Assembly (NCBI GenBank): GCA_015143295.1
Contig: CM026567.1
Location: 15,642,416-15,706,415, forward strand
Origin: Tetracentron sinense
Taxonomy: Eukaryota; Streptophyta; Magnoliopsida; Trochodendrales; Trochodendraceae
Length of the DNA: 64,000 nt
Direction: 5' to 3'
Within the stretch, counting starts at the first letter, position 1; every line of letters starts with the position of its first letter. This document shows, one piece after another, positions 12,219-23,749 of this stretch. The position numbers and the translations under genes were made by a program. The notes beneath the pieces are model-generated. The model was not told where the DNA came from and made no database searches. It saw only the letters and a program-made list of their open reading frames with translations.

Positions 12219-13115
12219 CACTACAACAAAACTATCGAGCAGTGACAGAAATTTTTCGTCACTAATAATGTCATTTCTATCACTAATAGCATTAGTGACG
12301 GAATACATGACCGTCTAATACTATTAGTGACGGAAATCACTATCCGTCACTAACTAGTGATGGAAATTTTCTGTCACTAATGCCTTAATTTGGTCATCTA
12401 TTTCGACGAGTATTTGTGACAGAATTTTCTAATAATGCGCATTTTTTAACATCAGTATCCGTCTTTAATAACAGGAAAAAGGAAGAAAAGTAAAATTTCA
12501 GTTACTATTCAACCTGGACACGCAAATCTAGATTCGCATGCTCCAAAAATTTTGAGATTGGCCGATCCTCACTAAAGACCTGAAGAACTGAAAACACAAT
12601 AAGAGACAAAACTGAGAAACAGAGAGAGATCTGAGAGAAAAAAGAGAGCAAGAGCTCTCTCACCGCCGGTGGAGGCTTCCGATCTGTGACTGTAACGGGA
12701 GGTGGTCAAAGGCGAGAAAAGCGGGAATCAGAAAGAAATTTGGGGAAAAATGGATTTTGGCGGGTTCTGAAAGCCCTTTTTATGTAAAGATTTTTAGTAA
12801 CAGAACTCTTTCCGTCACTACTAATCTCTATCCAATAGTGACGGAATTATTCCGTCACCACTATAAATCAATTCCGTCACGAACCCATTAGTGACGGAAT
12901 ATTTCCGTCACTATAAAATAATCCTTATTAATGACGGAAAATATTCTGTCTCTATACCTTATTTTACTAAAAAAAATATTCATAAATGTCAAATGCCCTA
13001 TTAGAGACGGACTGTTAGTGATGGAATATGTTTTTGTCCCTATAACTGATGTATTAATGACGAAATAATTTCCCTCACTAATATTTCGTCACTGCTTGGT
13101 AGTTTTGATGTAGTG
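12219..13115. mobile_element. Non-autonomous CACTA (En/Spm-like) element, 897 bp
   Basis: Left terminus CACTACAACAAAACT and right terminus AGTTTTGATGTAGTG are inverted repeats with the CACTA signature. The 3-bp target duplication AAC is present at 12216-12218 and 13116-13118, as expected for this superfamily. Both subterminal regions are filled with TTAGTGACGGAA-like units in both orientations (about 12235-12400 and 12790-13085). The centre (about 12500-12780) is a purine-rich, UTR-like segment, possibly captured. There is no transposase frame, so it depends on an autonomous relative. Confidence 0.92.
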
Positions 13116-13118
13116 AAC

Positions 13119-13849
13119 CTAAGTGATAATGTGTTGCCAAGATCTCTTCAGATTCTCCGATTTTAGTCATCAGTATTCAATAATAGAATTTTGTAGTATA
13201 TTCTTTGACAGAATCCTCGCGTTGTTGTATTTACCAATTGGCATGCAGTCTTCATTGAAGATCAGCAACAAGAATTAGTTTTTCAGCAATATTTTTAGTT
13301 CATCCGAGTTTCTGGTTGCCTCTTACCTATTCGTCAATAGTTTTCTTGTACTCAGGATCACCAAGACATAGCAATTCCTCACAATTTTGCACATGTGAAC
13401 TGAAATTTCCTTGCTTCTGTTAATCCATGCCACTTAAAAAAAACTTTCTAGATTTGTGATCCAGTCTAAGAAAAATATATAAATTCATCTTATCATGAAA
13501 ATTAGGGCAATTCTAGTTTAACGGCATGATCTCTAGCTCATATGGAATGTATGGTTACAGAGTACAATCAAACTGGTCTCCTCAATCATAATGATATACC
13601 CTATCGAATACTTTGTCACCTCGATGAGGCTATTGATACTTTCTTCTCTGTATCTTCTTATGATAATGTCATAGCTTTGGTTCTCTAACGCGGAGTCCAT
13701 CCAAGAGATGTTCTTCATGTCTACCTCAGTTTTAATTTTTCTTGAGTTGCTCCTAACTTCTGCATGGCTGATATTCCCACTTCATTTTTGTTTGAAATCT
13801 ATCATCAATTCATTGTTCTAATCAACTAATTTTCTATTCACGGTCATGC
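13119..13849. other. Intronic DNA between CACTA element and mitochondrial-like block
   Basis: No gene is recognised; a 61-codon minus-strand frame (13533-13718) has no domain. The sequence changes sharply in composition near 13850. Confidence 0.4.
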
Positions 13850-14618
13850 GCCCTTACTACCTTACTATACAAGGGGCTTTGAGGCCCTTGACTATGATGG
13901 GTTGCTAGCTTAACAGCCCTTTACTAGTAGGGGCGGAGCTTGAAGAAGCGAGCCCCAAAACTAGTAAGGGCGCGCTAGCCTAGCTAGCTAACGTTTTTCA
14001 GCTGGCTGTTATGTTAGTTGTAGCGCGCCTTCCCTCACCCGCCCGTTTGAAGCGAAAAACATTGACTTTCTCAAATCTTCTCGTTCAAATCTGACTTCAT
14101 GTCCATCCTACTATACCCCTATCGAGTCTGCAGGGTATGTGACACCCCACAAGTTGACTCCCTGAACTGTTCGCATCGCTCTCTTCGGTTCCGGTTTCCG
14201 ATAAAAGATAAAACTTAGGTTTCCTTTCTCTTTCTCTGATCTACCGCTTGAGCGTGTCCTTGGGTGACCAATCAACACTATTCATCATGCGATGATCAAA
14301 GAAGCGGCTAGATATAGGTCAAAGGTACAACTGCTACCGCTAGTACAGGGTGCTACTCCGGGCTTAGAGCCCCTTTCGTCATCTTAGCCACCGGTGACCG
14401 GCTCAATGAGCACCTTTGGGCTGCATACCGTGTGAGTCCTATGTAGCACGCCGAGTTGAATAGACAAGTTAGCGAACTTTTGAAGAATCCTCTTGGTCTT
14501 CGTCATGCATGAGGTGAGTTGGTGACAGAGAATTCGATAAGGGGATAGAAGCGCATCACACTTTGGAGCCCAAGCAGCACTTGTGCTAGCCACTCCACTA
14601 AAGGCGTTCGAAAAAGGT

Positions 14619-14652
14619 GCCCTTTACTAGTAGGGCCCTACTAGTAAAGGGC
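14619..14652. repeat. Perfect 34-bp palindrome
   Basis: The left half GCCCTTTACTAGTAGGG is followed at once by its exact reverse complement, with no spacer. It could form a 17-bp-stem cruciform. Half-copies of the word lie at about 13915 and 13965 in the same mitochondrial-like block. Confidence 0.95.
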
Positions 14653-14992
14653 TTGAAAGTTGCCTATCCGGTTGGATATCGAGACCCAGCAGCATCTAAG
14701 CCAGGTGTGTCATATATTGATCCATACCTTTAGCATATCCAGTACCCGATGAAGAGCGAAATAGTGGAGGGTGCTTGATAGCAGGATGAACCTGAGAATG
14801 GGCTTGAGCTCGAGTCCTATGATTTCAGCGTAGAGTTAGATCTCGAGCTCATAGGGATAGAAAGTGAAGAGAAGTCACAATCATTAATAGGAAGATTACA
14901 ACTCCGAGAGCCATTACTGCCTAAAGCTTTAGACTTATAAGTAGGGCTCCCAGCCTTTCTGCAAGCGTCATCTTCCTCCCATACAAGAATTC

Positions 14993-15175
14993 CTACAGAC
15001 TAGAAGCTTCGCCAGAAGCAAGCAAGACGTGAACAGCTGCGGCACATAGGGAATATGGAATATGAAACTCAATTATGTATCGCTCGAAAGGGTCCCCAGA
15101 AGGGTTGAAGCTGATGTCGTCACCGAGGATCGCATAGTCAGTGAACCTACGTCCCGGGTACACTCGCTCCTTCAC
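14993..15175 (-). pseudogene. Possible mitovirus-like RdRp motif fragment
   Basis: The minus-strand frame contains the segment YPGRRFTDYAILGDDI at about 15105-15165. A hydrophobic DYAxLGDD context is typical of motif C of mitovirus RNA-dependent RNA polymerases, where GDD is catalytic. Only this roughly 16-residue stretch looks alike: the residues after GDD do not follow the family, an in-frame stop lies just upstream of the GTG at 15175, and motifs A and B were not found in 15176-15500. If real, it is a broken, non-functional scrap carried within the mitochondrial-like insertion. Chance similarity cannot be excluded. Confidence 0.3.
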
Positions 15176-15480
15176 TCATGTATGAGCTCAGTGTCTATGG
15201 TACGTTAGTTCAACTGGAAAATTAAAAAGAGGTTAGAACTTGCCGTCGCCGATGGAGAAGCACGGTTGGAGGCCATGGAGGGCCGCCAACATGAATGGAC
15301 CGAGCTAGCCGAGGAACTTGAGGCCGACATTCAGAGTGTGGTCGAAATTGATTGATCGGATGTTTGCTCCTAGGGCCAGCCCATGAAATCGCATTTGCTT
15401 CTTCCAATGAGAGATTACGTGAAAGCATCTCTGGCCGTTATGCGTTATGGGCTTTCGTAAATCTTCAACATTCCCCATGT

Positions 15481-15673
15481 TTTCACTATACTTGAGGCCA
15501 TTTCGTGTGTACATACGAATACCGTACACACTTTTTACACATTATCAGGGATCTTTTTTTAAGGGCTAAGAAGAGGAGAAAAGAAAGAGGGCAAGATGTA
15601 ATGAGAGTGAGATTGAAATAATTAATAATGAAGAAAGTGAGTAACTAATTATAAGAGAAAGAGAGAATTTTAA

Positions 15674-15717
<44 letters not shown>

Positions 15718-16247
15718 TAATAATAATAATAATAATATTGAGGAAGCAAGTACAATTGGTTAGTTAAGATAGTACAGAAGAGTAAAAATTGGGGATGACA
15801 AAGTTGTAAATCGTGTGGCTGTAAATAAAGAATGAGAGTGTGGGTATTGATAACAAGGGAAGAGAACTTTTAGTGAAGAGAGAGAAGCTAGAGAGATGGA
15901 ATGTCTTGCTTTAGGAATGGAGAAGTGAATGCATGGCACTATTATAATTATTTAAGAAAGTGGGATTGTTATTAAAGATGAAAGATGGTCATTAATAAGG
16001 TAAGAGAATGAGATAAACATTAAGATAGAAAAATGGGAAAGGAATAAATCTATGATGTGGGGAAAAGAAAGGAGTAATATAGAGACAAAAAGGAGAGAAA
16101 GATAAAGAGAGGGATTGATTGCGAAATTCTTTTCCATTTTTAGGTATTGTCAAATTTTAATGGTAATCACGCACAGTTTTAGTGGAACTTTTAGCAAACC
16201 TTGTTGAATACCAGATGGTTATTATGATCCCAACAACTAGATTTAAG
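15481..16247. other. Intronic DNA with (AAT)n microsatellite
   Basis: A nearly pure AAT microsatellite of about 20 units runs from about 15674 to 15738, with one TGATAAT interruption. The rest is AG-rich, with no recognisable gene. Confidence 0.7.
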
Positions 16248-16746
16248 TGTAAATCTAAAAATTAGATTTATTAATCTCTTAAACACTATAGGGATTAGAG
16301 ATCTATCATCACATATACATGAAAGTTTTCATTCAAATGAAGAACATGTGTTTAACCATCTTACCTTGGTTAAAAACCATTACAACAATCCGAATGCGCC
16401 GAATGAAGTGGTTTGAATACAGTCGATGCACAAGATCTTCAACCCTCTCTTCTTTTTGGTTCCTCACCACACAATGGGTGCGTGTATTCTGTATGGGAAA
16501 ATTAGAGAGAGAGTTGGGACCTTGCTCCCTTTATTTATAGACATTGAATGAATCCTTCCCATTAAGGAATCTTCAATATTAGAGCTCTCTTAAAATATAA
16601 CCATGCCTTAATTAGAAAGGAGATTTATCTTCTTGCTAATTACATCACCTAGCAAAAAATACTAGTATTACAATTAGAACCTACCATAACCAGTTAAAGG
16701 GATTGACCATAGTGCATGACCACACTAAGAGGAAAATATTTTAATA
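16248..16746 (-). repeat. 3' LTR of copia element A
   Basis: It aligns along its length with 25010-25509. Its plus-strand left end TGTAAATCTAAA is intact, but the outer TG of the minus-strand start has decayed (TATTAA in place of TGTTAG). It contains the minus-strand TATA-like region CTATAAATAAAGGG near 16527-16541. Confidence 0.9.
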
Positions 16747-16761
16747 ATCTCCCACTTGGCC
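16747..16761 (-). promoter_or_regulatory. Polypurine tract of copia element A
   Basis: The minus strand reads GGCCAAGTGGGAGAT directly against the 3' LTR. The same tract precedes the 3' LTR of element B at 54536-54550. It is the plus-strand primer site of reverse transcription. Confidence 0.85.
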
Positions 16762-17134
16762 ACACTATGTCATATAATCCCAATATCCCAATGTTCGCTA
16801 ACTTTGATATTGCAATTCATTTATCTAATTATAATCTTTACCTTTCAACAAGTCCGGTCCAGTGAGACTACTAACAAGGAATCAATGAAATCAATGCATC
16901 ATCTCATCAACACAAGACGCTCATTAATTACAATATTAGCATCCCTACCGACATGGATATCCACCTAGTATCATATTTTGAATAGACTACAAATTTGCAA
17001 CCAAATGGTGACACCATGTAAACATTATCTATTCCAGATCTACTTTATTGTCGCTTACCAACATTTTGCCTCTTAAACATCCATTTAAGTACAATAGATA
17101 ATGGAGCAAAAAATAAATCAACTTTATTATAGAA

Positions 17135-18731
17135 TCAAAACATAATATAATCACTCCAAAATCCACTATACAAGGCTTCAAAATTATTCACCAATCCCAT
17201 GCGCGCAACATGCTCTTCAAAAAGCTTGGGTGGCAAGCCTTTGATCATAGGGTCCGCCAACATGAGTGTAGTACTAATGTGTTCAACTGATATGATTTGA
17301 TCATGAATTTTCTCTCTTACAACAAGAAACTTGATGTCTATATGTTTGGAACCTCTTCCAGTCTTTGTTCTTTGAGAAAAATACTGCAGCAGAATTATCA
17401 CACTTTATTCTTAGTGGCCTAAAAATGTTGTCAACAACACAAAGCCCTAAGACAAAACTTCTTAGCCATGCCGCATGACATGTCGCCTCATAACATGCAA
17501 CGAACTCTGATTTCATAGTGGAAGAGGCTGTCAGCGATTGCTTGACACTCTTGCATGACAGGTCCTTCTGCAAGCATAAAGATATATCCTGATGTGGACT
17601 TTTGGCTGTCTTGACATCCAACAAAGTCGGAATCAGAATAGCCAATTACCTCAAGGCTATATGTCCTTTTGTATGTGAGCATGTACTTTTTTGTCCCTTG
17701 TAAATAGCGAAAAACCTTCTTGGTTGTTTTCCAATGGTCCAAGTCTGGATTGCTTTGGTACCTACCAAGCATGCCAACTATATACGCTATATCCGGTCAA
17801 GTACAGACTTGTGTACACATGAGACTCCTAACTGCAGATGCATAGGGAATTGTCTCCATCTGTCTCCTTTCCAGATCGTTCCTGGGACCCTGAAGCAAAT
17901 TGAATTTATCACCCTTCATCACAGGAGCAATATTAGCCGAGCAATTACGCATGTTTAATCTTTTGAGAACCTTATCAATATAAGCTTTCTGAGACAATCT
18001 CAATAGACAATGAGGTCTGTCTCTGTGTATCTCAATTCCTATCACATAGGATGCTTCACCTAGATCTTTCATGTCAAAATTCTTTGATAGAAATTGCTTT
18101 GTCTTATATAACATGCCTAAACTGCTGCTAACAAGTTGTATATCATCAACATACAATACAAGAATGATGAATTTGCTCCCATTGATTTTAAGGTATATGT
18201 ATTGATCCACGATATTTTCTTTAAAACCAAAGTTTGAAAGGATTTCATGAAATTTAAGGTACCATTGTCGAGATGCCTGCTTCAACCTATATATAGACTT
18301 TTTCAATTTACAAACTAAATGTTTCTTGCTATCAACTTGAAAACCTTCAGGTTGTGTCATAAAGACATCTTTATGCAAGTCACCATTTAGAAAAGCAGTC
18401 TTTACGTCCATTTGGTGTAGCTCTAAGTCAAAATGAGCCATTAAAGCCATGACTATTCTAAAAGAATCCTTTTTAGAAACAGGAGAAAAAGTTTCTTAAT
18501 AGTCTATCCCTTTTCTTTGAGTGAAACCTTTTGCGACCAATTTGACCTGAATCTTTTCTCGTTACCTTTGGAGTCCTGCTTGGTTTTAAATATCCATTTG
18601 CAACCTACATGTTTGATTCCTTTAGGTAACTCACAAAGATCCAAAACCGAGTTGAGTTTCATTGATTTTAACTCATCCTTCGTGGCTTCAAGCCATTGAG
18701 TTGAATTTTTGCTTGCTATGGCTTTGGTCAA
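17135..18731 (-). pseudogene. Copia element A: reverse transcriptase and RNase H
   Basis: The minus strand encodes, in order, an RT domain with the WLEATKDELKSM start (about 18700), the [14 protein letters not shown] motif (about 18395-18440), the YVDD active site (about 18140-18155) and an RNase H with GYSDSDFVGC (about 17620-17650) and KHIDIKFLVVREK (about 17300-17340). The frame is broken at about 18500, 17800, 17650 and 17400 by shifts or stops. The closest relative in the window is element B, whose RT/RNase H is unbroken. Confidence 0.9.
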
Positions 18732-20930
18732 AAGAAACAGGATTTATTTCTTTTCCAATGTCATAATCACTCTCATTTATATAGACAACATAGTCATTAG
18801 AGATGGCTGACCTCCTAACGCTTCGTGATCTACGCAAGGGTAGATCTTCAATAGGTTCTGCAATTTGAGGTGTTTTCTCAAATATAGCCTCGGGTGTACC
18901 AACATCTTCTTCAAGAGGTGGTGCTGGAATCACTCTCTCTTGAATTATCGGTATAGGAACTAAAACCCGATTTTCCTCAAAAGTAAAATTCCTAGGCTCA
19001 ACACTCCCACTGTGGTCGCCATCTTCAAAGAACTTGACATATCTAGTGTCGACAATTCTGGTATCATGGGTGGGACAATAAAATCTATATCTTTTTGATC
19101 TTTCGGGATATCCAATGAAATGACAAGTTATGGTTTTGGGATCCAATTTCCTTATTTGTGGGTTATACACCTTTGCTTCAGCTAAACAGCCTCATACGCC
19201 AAATATCCAAGGTTAGTTTTCTTCCTACCCATAACTCATATGGAGTTTTAGGAACTGCCTTACTAGGAACCCGTTTTAGAATATGCATAACTATTTTTAA
19301 GGCTTCTCCCCACAAGAACTTAGGTAATGAAGAGTTAAATAAAATGCTTCTAACCATATCCATAAGAGTACGATTTCGTCTCTCAGCTACACCATTCTGC
19401 TCGGGTGTACCCGGCATGGTGTATTGAGGAACAATACCGTGCTCTTACAGATATAGGGCGAATGGTCCTGGATTGCGACCTGTTTTAAAGTATTTTCCAT
19501 AATACTCTCTATCTCTATCAGATCTCACAATCTTGATCTTTGAATTGAGTTGTAGCTCAACTTCAGCTTTATAAATCTTAAACACATCCAGGGCCTCTGA
19601 TTTCTCATGAATGAGAAATACATAAACAAAACGAGACTAATCATCAATGAAAGTAATAAAATATTTCTGATTACCAATAGGATAAGTAGGAAATGCTCCA
19701 CAAATGTCAGTGTGGATTATTTGCAATAGATTCACGCTTCTAATGGCTCCCTTTTTCTTTGTCTTTGTATATTTTCCTTGAATACACTCCATACAAGTGT
19801 TGAAATCATATTTAACTAATTGTTCCATCATTTCCTTGGATATATTGCCAAAACGTTTATGCCATAGAATAGAGGAATTCTCATCTATTCGATTTCGTTT
19901 AGTACAAACATTACTAATTTCACCACCACTCACATGCATAGAAAGTAAGAATGGACATACATGAATCAAGATTCAATTTATAAATATTGCCCTCTAAGGC
20001 ACCCGAATCAACAATATGAGAATTTCACAATAGTGTTGAAATTAGTAAAATCGAGCTTTTTTAGAATATCATCTTTAACTAATTGTTCCATCATTTCCTT
20101 GGATATATGGCCCAAACGTTTATGCCATAGAATGGAGGAATTCTCATCTGTTCGATTTCGTTTAATACCAACATTACTAATTTCACCACCATTCACATGC
20201 ATAGAAAGTAAAAAATGGGCATACAATGAATCAAGATTCAGTTTATAAAGATTGCCCTCTAAGGCATCCGAACCAACAATATAAGAATTATGTAATAGAG
20301 AGAAATTTCTATTTCCAAATTTAAATTCAAAACCTGATGAATCCAATTTAGTAGCAGAAATAAGGTTTCTAGTCATACTAGAAACATAAACAGTATCGAC
20401 CAATCCAAAATGAAACCAGTATTTAAAATAAGACGAAGAGTCCCAATGGCCTCAATGTCTGCCTCTATTCCATTCCCAAGTTTAATGGTCCGTTCGCCTT
20501 TACTTAACTTCCGGCTGGATTGAAATCCCTTCATGGAGTTAGAGATGTGAATAGTTGTACCAGTATTTATCCACCAAGTGTTTCGTGGAGCATCAATAAG
20601 AAAAGACTCATAACAAACAAAGACAAGGGAGTTATCTTTCTTCACGAGCCAGTCCCTGTATTCTGACATTCTTTCTTTATGTGTCTTTTTTTTTACAGAA
20701 ATGAAACTTAATGTCAAAACTAGCTTCGCTAGATTCTCCTTGTTTGGCCGCCAAGTTGGAAGCTTTTACATTCTTCCTTTGATAGGATCCTTTATTTCCT
20801 TTTCGCTTGAAATTTCTCTTAGATAGACCAAAAAGTGGTGTAGTGAGCACTATCAGGCCTTTCAGTCTTAAGCCTTTCTTCTTCTTGAACACACATGGAA
20901 ATGAACTCGTTCATCTTCCACTTCTCTTTC
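18688..20930 (-). pseudogene. Copia element A: zinc knuckle, protease, integrase
   Basis: From right to left on the minus strand: a basic gag tail ending in a broken zinc knuckle (FHFCKKKDT, about 20690-20720), the protease motif WWINTGTTIHIS (about 20530-20575), a GAG-pre-integrase domain with the zinc-binding WHKRLGHIS (duplicated, see 19811-20291), the integrase core starting at HTDICG (about 19700) and its [13 protein letters not shown] motif (about 19370-19415). The protease motif has Asn where the catalytic Asp is expected (element B has DSG), so the protease would be dead even without frameshifts. Confidence 0.85.
19811..20291 (-). repeat. Tandem duplication in the GAG-pre-integrase region
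   Basis: About 217 bp at 19811-20028 is repeated with a 263-bp offset at 20074-20291. Both copies encode the WHKR(L/F)G(H/N)IS zinc-binding motif and the SMHV(S/N)GGEISNV motif. The copies differ at a modest number of positions, so the duplication is old but younger than the element. Confidence 0.85.
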
Positions 20931-20940
20931 TGTGTATTAT

Positions 20941-23148
20941 TGTTAGACATGATGCCTAGAAAAGTCATTTAGATTGTAAAGATTCTTATTAATTTGATTA
21001 ATATAGATTTCTTCATCTATTGTGTATTCATTATGGGTAATTGACCATGATCATGAGATGATCTATACGATATGAGATATCGACAAAGGTCCTTAGGTTA
21101 TATTGTAGGAAAGTTATGTGATTGGATTATCACAGGCAGATATAACTTTCCAGTTCCTTATATCTTATATAGTCACAATTGTGGGTGAAGCTGGACACTT
21201 CACTTATATGGCTGTCAGAATGGTAAGATGTTCTCAATGGTTGACATGTAGTTTTATTTCAAACTATTGTAGTGGAGACTACACATCAGCATATGGGTAC
21301 TTAAATGTACACTGACTAATTGCATGCAATGAGAGACCTCTTACATAAACATACTATTAGATAGTTGGTCTCTCATTCACATTGAATAGTTTCGATGATC
21401 CTTAGATCTGATGAGTTCATCTATGACTAAGCAGTGATCTAACTGTTTTGATTCAACCAAAGTATTTTTTACCTTAGGGAATACAAGACAGTGACATTTG
21501 GATAGTCAGAAAGCTGTTCAAATCATGATGAATTTCAATTAAGAAATCCATGCTCATTAATATGAGAGATTATCCAAGTTCCGGGTAAGACAGTTGATTA
21601 AGCTTAAATCTTGCGTAGGTGATTTTGAAACAAGATAAGTTTGAAATATATTTTTATTAAAATATATTATACTTATAAAAAGCCTTTTACAAAATGTTTT
21701 ACATGACAAAATGTTTCTCATGGCTTAATCATAAGTCTTGGAAACTCGGATGATGTGCAATGGGCTATGAGTTAGATAGTATGTCAATCTCGAAGGCTCA
21801 TTAGGGATAATGTAATTGGAAGGATAAATCGAATTAAAAAGTTCATGTGGCGGGATCCGTATTGGTTAATGTTCATACACTGGGATTCAATAGCAACATG
21901 GATACCTTACGTCACTTGCAATTCCGATGTAATTCCTGTTTAGGGTCAATGTGATAACATTAGGTAAGCCAGGGTAAGAATGTCCCAGAGCAATTTCTGG
22001 AGATGCTCACATAAGAAATACAAGTTCAAACTATTGATTAAATGTTAATCAATTATTTAAATGATTAAATGTTAATTATTAATGAAATAGATTAAAAGTA
22101 AACCTATGGTTTAAATTAATTGTTAATTTAAATTAACGGATAATAATATTGGTTATTTAATTAACACAAAATAAGGGGAAATGGGTTTGACCCATAGCAT
22201 AAGTGGACCTTATTGGTGGGCTTAAGCCCATGGGTTAAATCTTATGGGTGGGGTGCCCACTTAGGGTTTCCTTATTGGATTAGGATTGTGTGGTTAAATA
22301 ATCATTAAATATTAACTCCTAAATTTATGGGATTAGATTTCAATCTTGGAAATTAAGAAACAAAAGAGATAAAGTTTTGACTTTAGTCAAAACTTAGAGA
22401 TCAAGCTCCCTTGGCTCACGCCCCCTTGATGCTCACGCCCACCCCTTTGGGGTTTCTAATATGATTAGATTCCCTAATTAATTAGGGAGTTTGTTGGGAT
22501 TCCTAGATTCTAGGAATTAGTTACAACCCACTTTAATTATGGAATCCTTTTGGGAAAATGATTATCAAATTAGAAGGTTTGTAACAAACTAATTAATTAT
22601 GAATTAATTAGAAGTCAATATTTAGTAACTCTCTTTAAGGGATGTTTCCAAATTGGATTTGGATTAGGATTACTTCCTAAATCTATAAATTGTCCAACAC
22701 CCAATCCGTAGGAGAATTAATCTTTTAAGAATTTTATTCCTCCCCTCAAAACCGTGAGCTCCTAGATGGAGATTTCTCTCCCCTTGATTTTCGTGAGCCC
22801 CTTGGGTGTTTTCCAAGTTTTGAAGCTTAAGGTTTTTTTGAACCCTTAGTGTTTGAGTGATAGAAAGTCTACACCAACATCTTTTCTTCTCTTTTTTGTT
22901 TCTTCAAGGCCAAAAAAAGATTCAAAGGCTTCGTAGGGATAGCGAAGAACAAGGATCGAGCTTCGAGTATTTCTTTGAAAAATCTCTACAAAGAGTTCTG
23001 ACGGTTCGAGTTGGTTTTTGCTTTACCGGTGAACATAATTCACCGAGGTATTACGACTAAAACTTTTAGATAGTATTAGATGCTTTCTATGTTGTTAAGA
23101 TCTAGGGAATCCAGTTTTCCGCATAATTTTTATCTGGATCCCCCTACA
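20941..23148 (+). mobile_element. Solo LTR, 2208 bp, inserted in gag of element A
   Basis: It starts TGTTAGACATGATGCC and ends GGATCCCCCTACA. The 5-bp target duplication ATTAT is perfect at 20936-20940 and 23149-23153. Element A gag reads up to one side and resumes on the other. It is closely similar to the inverted solo LTR at 44602-46825. A 67-codon frame near its 3' end (22857-23060) is also present in that second copy on the opposite strand, but it has no recognisable domain and is part of the LTR. Confidence 0.95.
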
Positions 23149-23153
23149 ATTAT

Positions 23154-23749
23154 AACTTATCTTGAATGGACCGAATTGAGCAGGAAGAGAGGTCATAATG
23201 AAGTGAGCAAGGTAACCTTCAGAGATTTCCATATCCATTCCCTTTAATTGAGTAGTCATGCCACTCATTTTCATAATATGCTCACATACTACTATTTCCA
23301 TCATATTTCATGGTTCCCATTTTCACAATAAGGCTACTGACAAGTGCCTTGGAAGTATCCTGAAAATTTGCTTGGATTGCTGCCATATATTTCTTTGCAT
23401 TATCCGAGTCAGGAATGGCACCTTGGATTACATTAGCAATAGAGCTCTTAATGATCATGAGGCTCATATGATTTGGCCTTTTCCATTTCTCCAGTTCAAT
23501 ATGGTTCACTTCCAAGTCCTCGGCAGAGGCTTCGGTAGTGAGCTTAATGGGCTTGTCAAAATGTATAGCATAGTAAAGATCTAGGCAACCCAAAACAATC
23601 AGAACTTGCTCCTTCCATTTGCCATAATTTGAACCACTCAGTGCTTCAATACCTCCCATCATACTAGTTATGCTTGTGGGATTCAATTCTGTACATAGGG
23701 CAAAAGTCATGTTATATCCATATATATATTCCGTAACTTCATTCCACAA
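23154..23749 (-). pseudogene. Copia element A: gag (UBN2-type) 5' part
   Basis: The minus strand encodes a copia gag: LSGSNYGKWKEQVLIVLGCLDL (23620-23690), RPNHMSLMIIKSSI (about 23450-23490), VCEHIMKMSGMTTQLKG (about 23240-23290) and FGPFKISYN (about 23155-23180), cut at that point by the solo LTR. A frameshift near 23290 separates the two halves. Gag forms the virus-like particle in the cytoplasm in living members of the family. Confidence 0.85.

Larger units (their letters stand above)
13850..15480. other. Probable mitochondrial DNA insertion (NUMT)
   Basis: GC content rises clearly against both flanks. The sequence has the texture of plant mitochondrial intergenic DNA: repeated ACTAGTAAGGGC/GCCCTTTACTAGT words (13910-13980, 14619-14652), GC-rich palindromes and no simple repeats. 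No standard mitochondrial protein, tRNA or rRNA gene could be read in it. It carries a short mitovirus-like polymerase motif (14993-15175), which would fit, because mitovirus-derived pieces are known from plant mitochondrial genomes. The edges are approximate, set by composition alone. The alternative is a GC-rich nuclear segment of other origin. Confidence 0.65.

Noticed and set aside
15222..15529. Minus-strand frames right of the mitovirus-like motif, considered as upstream RdRp motifs
   Set aside because: No motif A or B signature could be read in any frame, so they were not joined to the 14993-15175 fragment.
22857..23060. Frame conserved between the two solo LTRs (also 44701-44895)
   Set aside because: Conservation is explained by LTR homology; non-coding differences are not concentrated at third positions as far as can be seen by eye.
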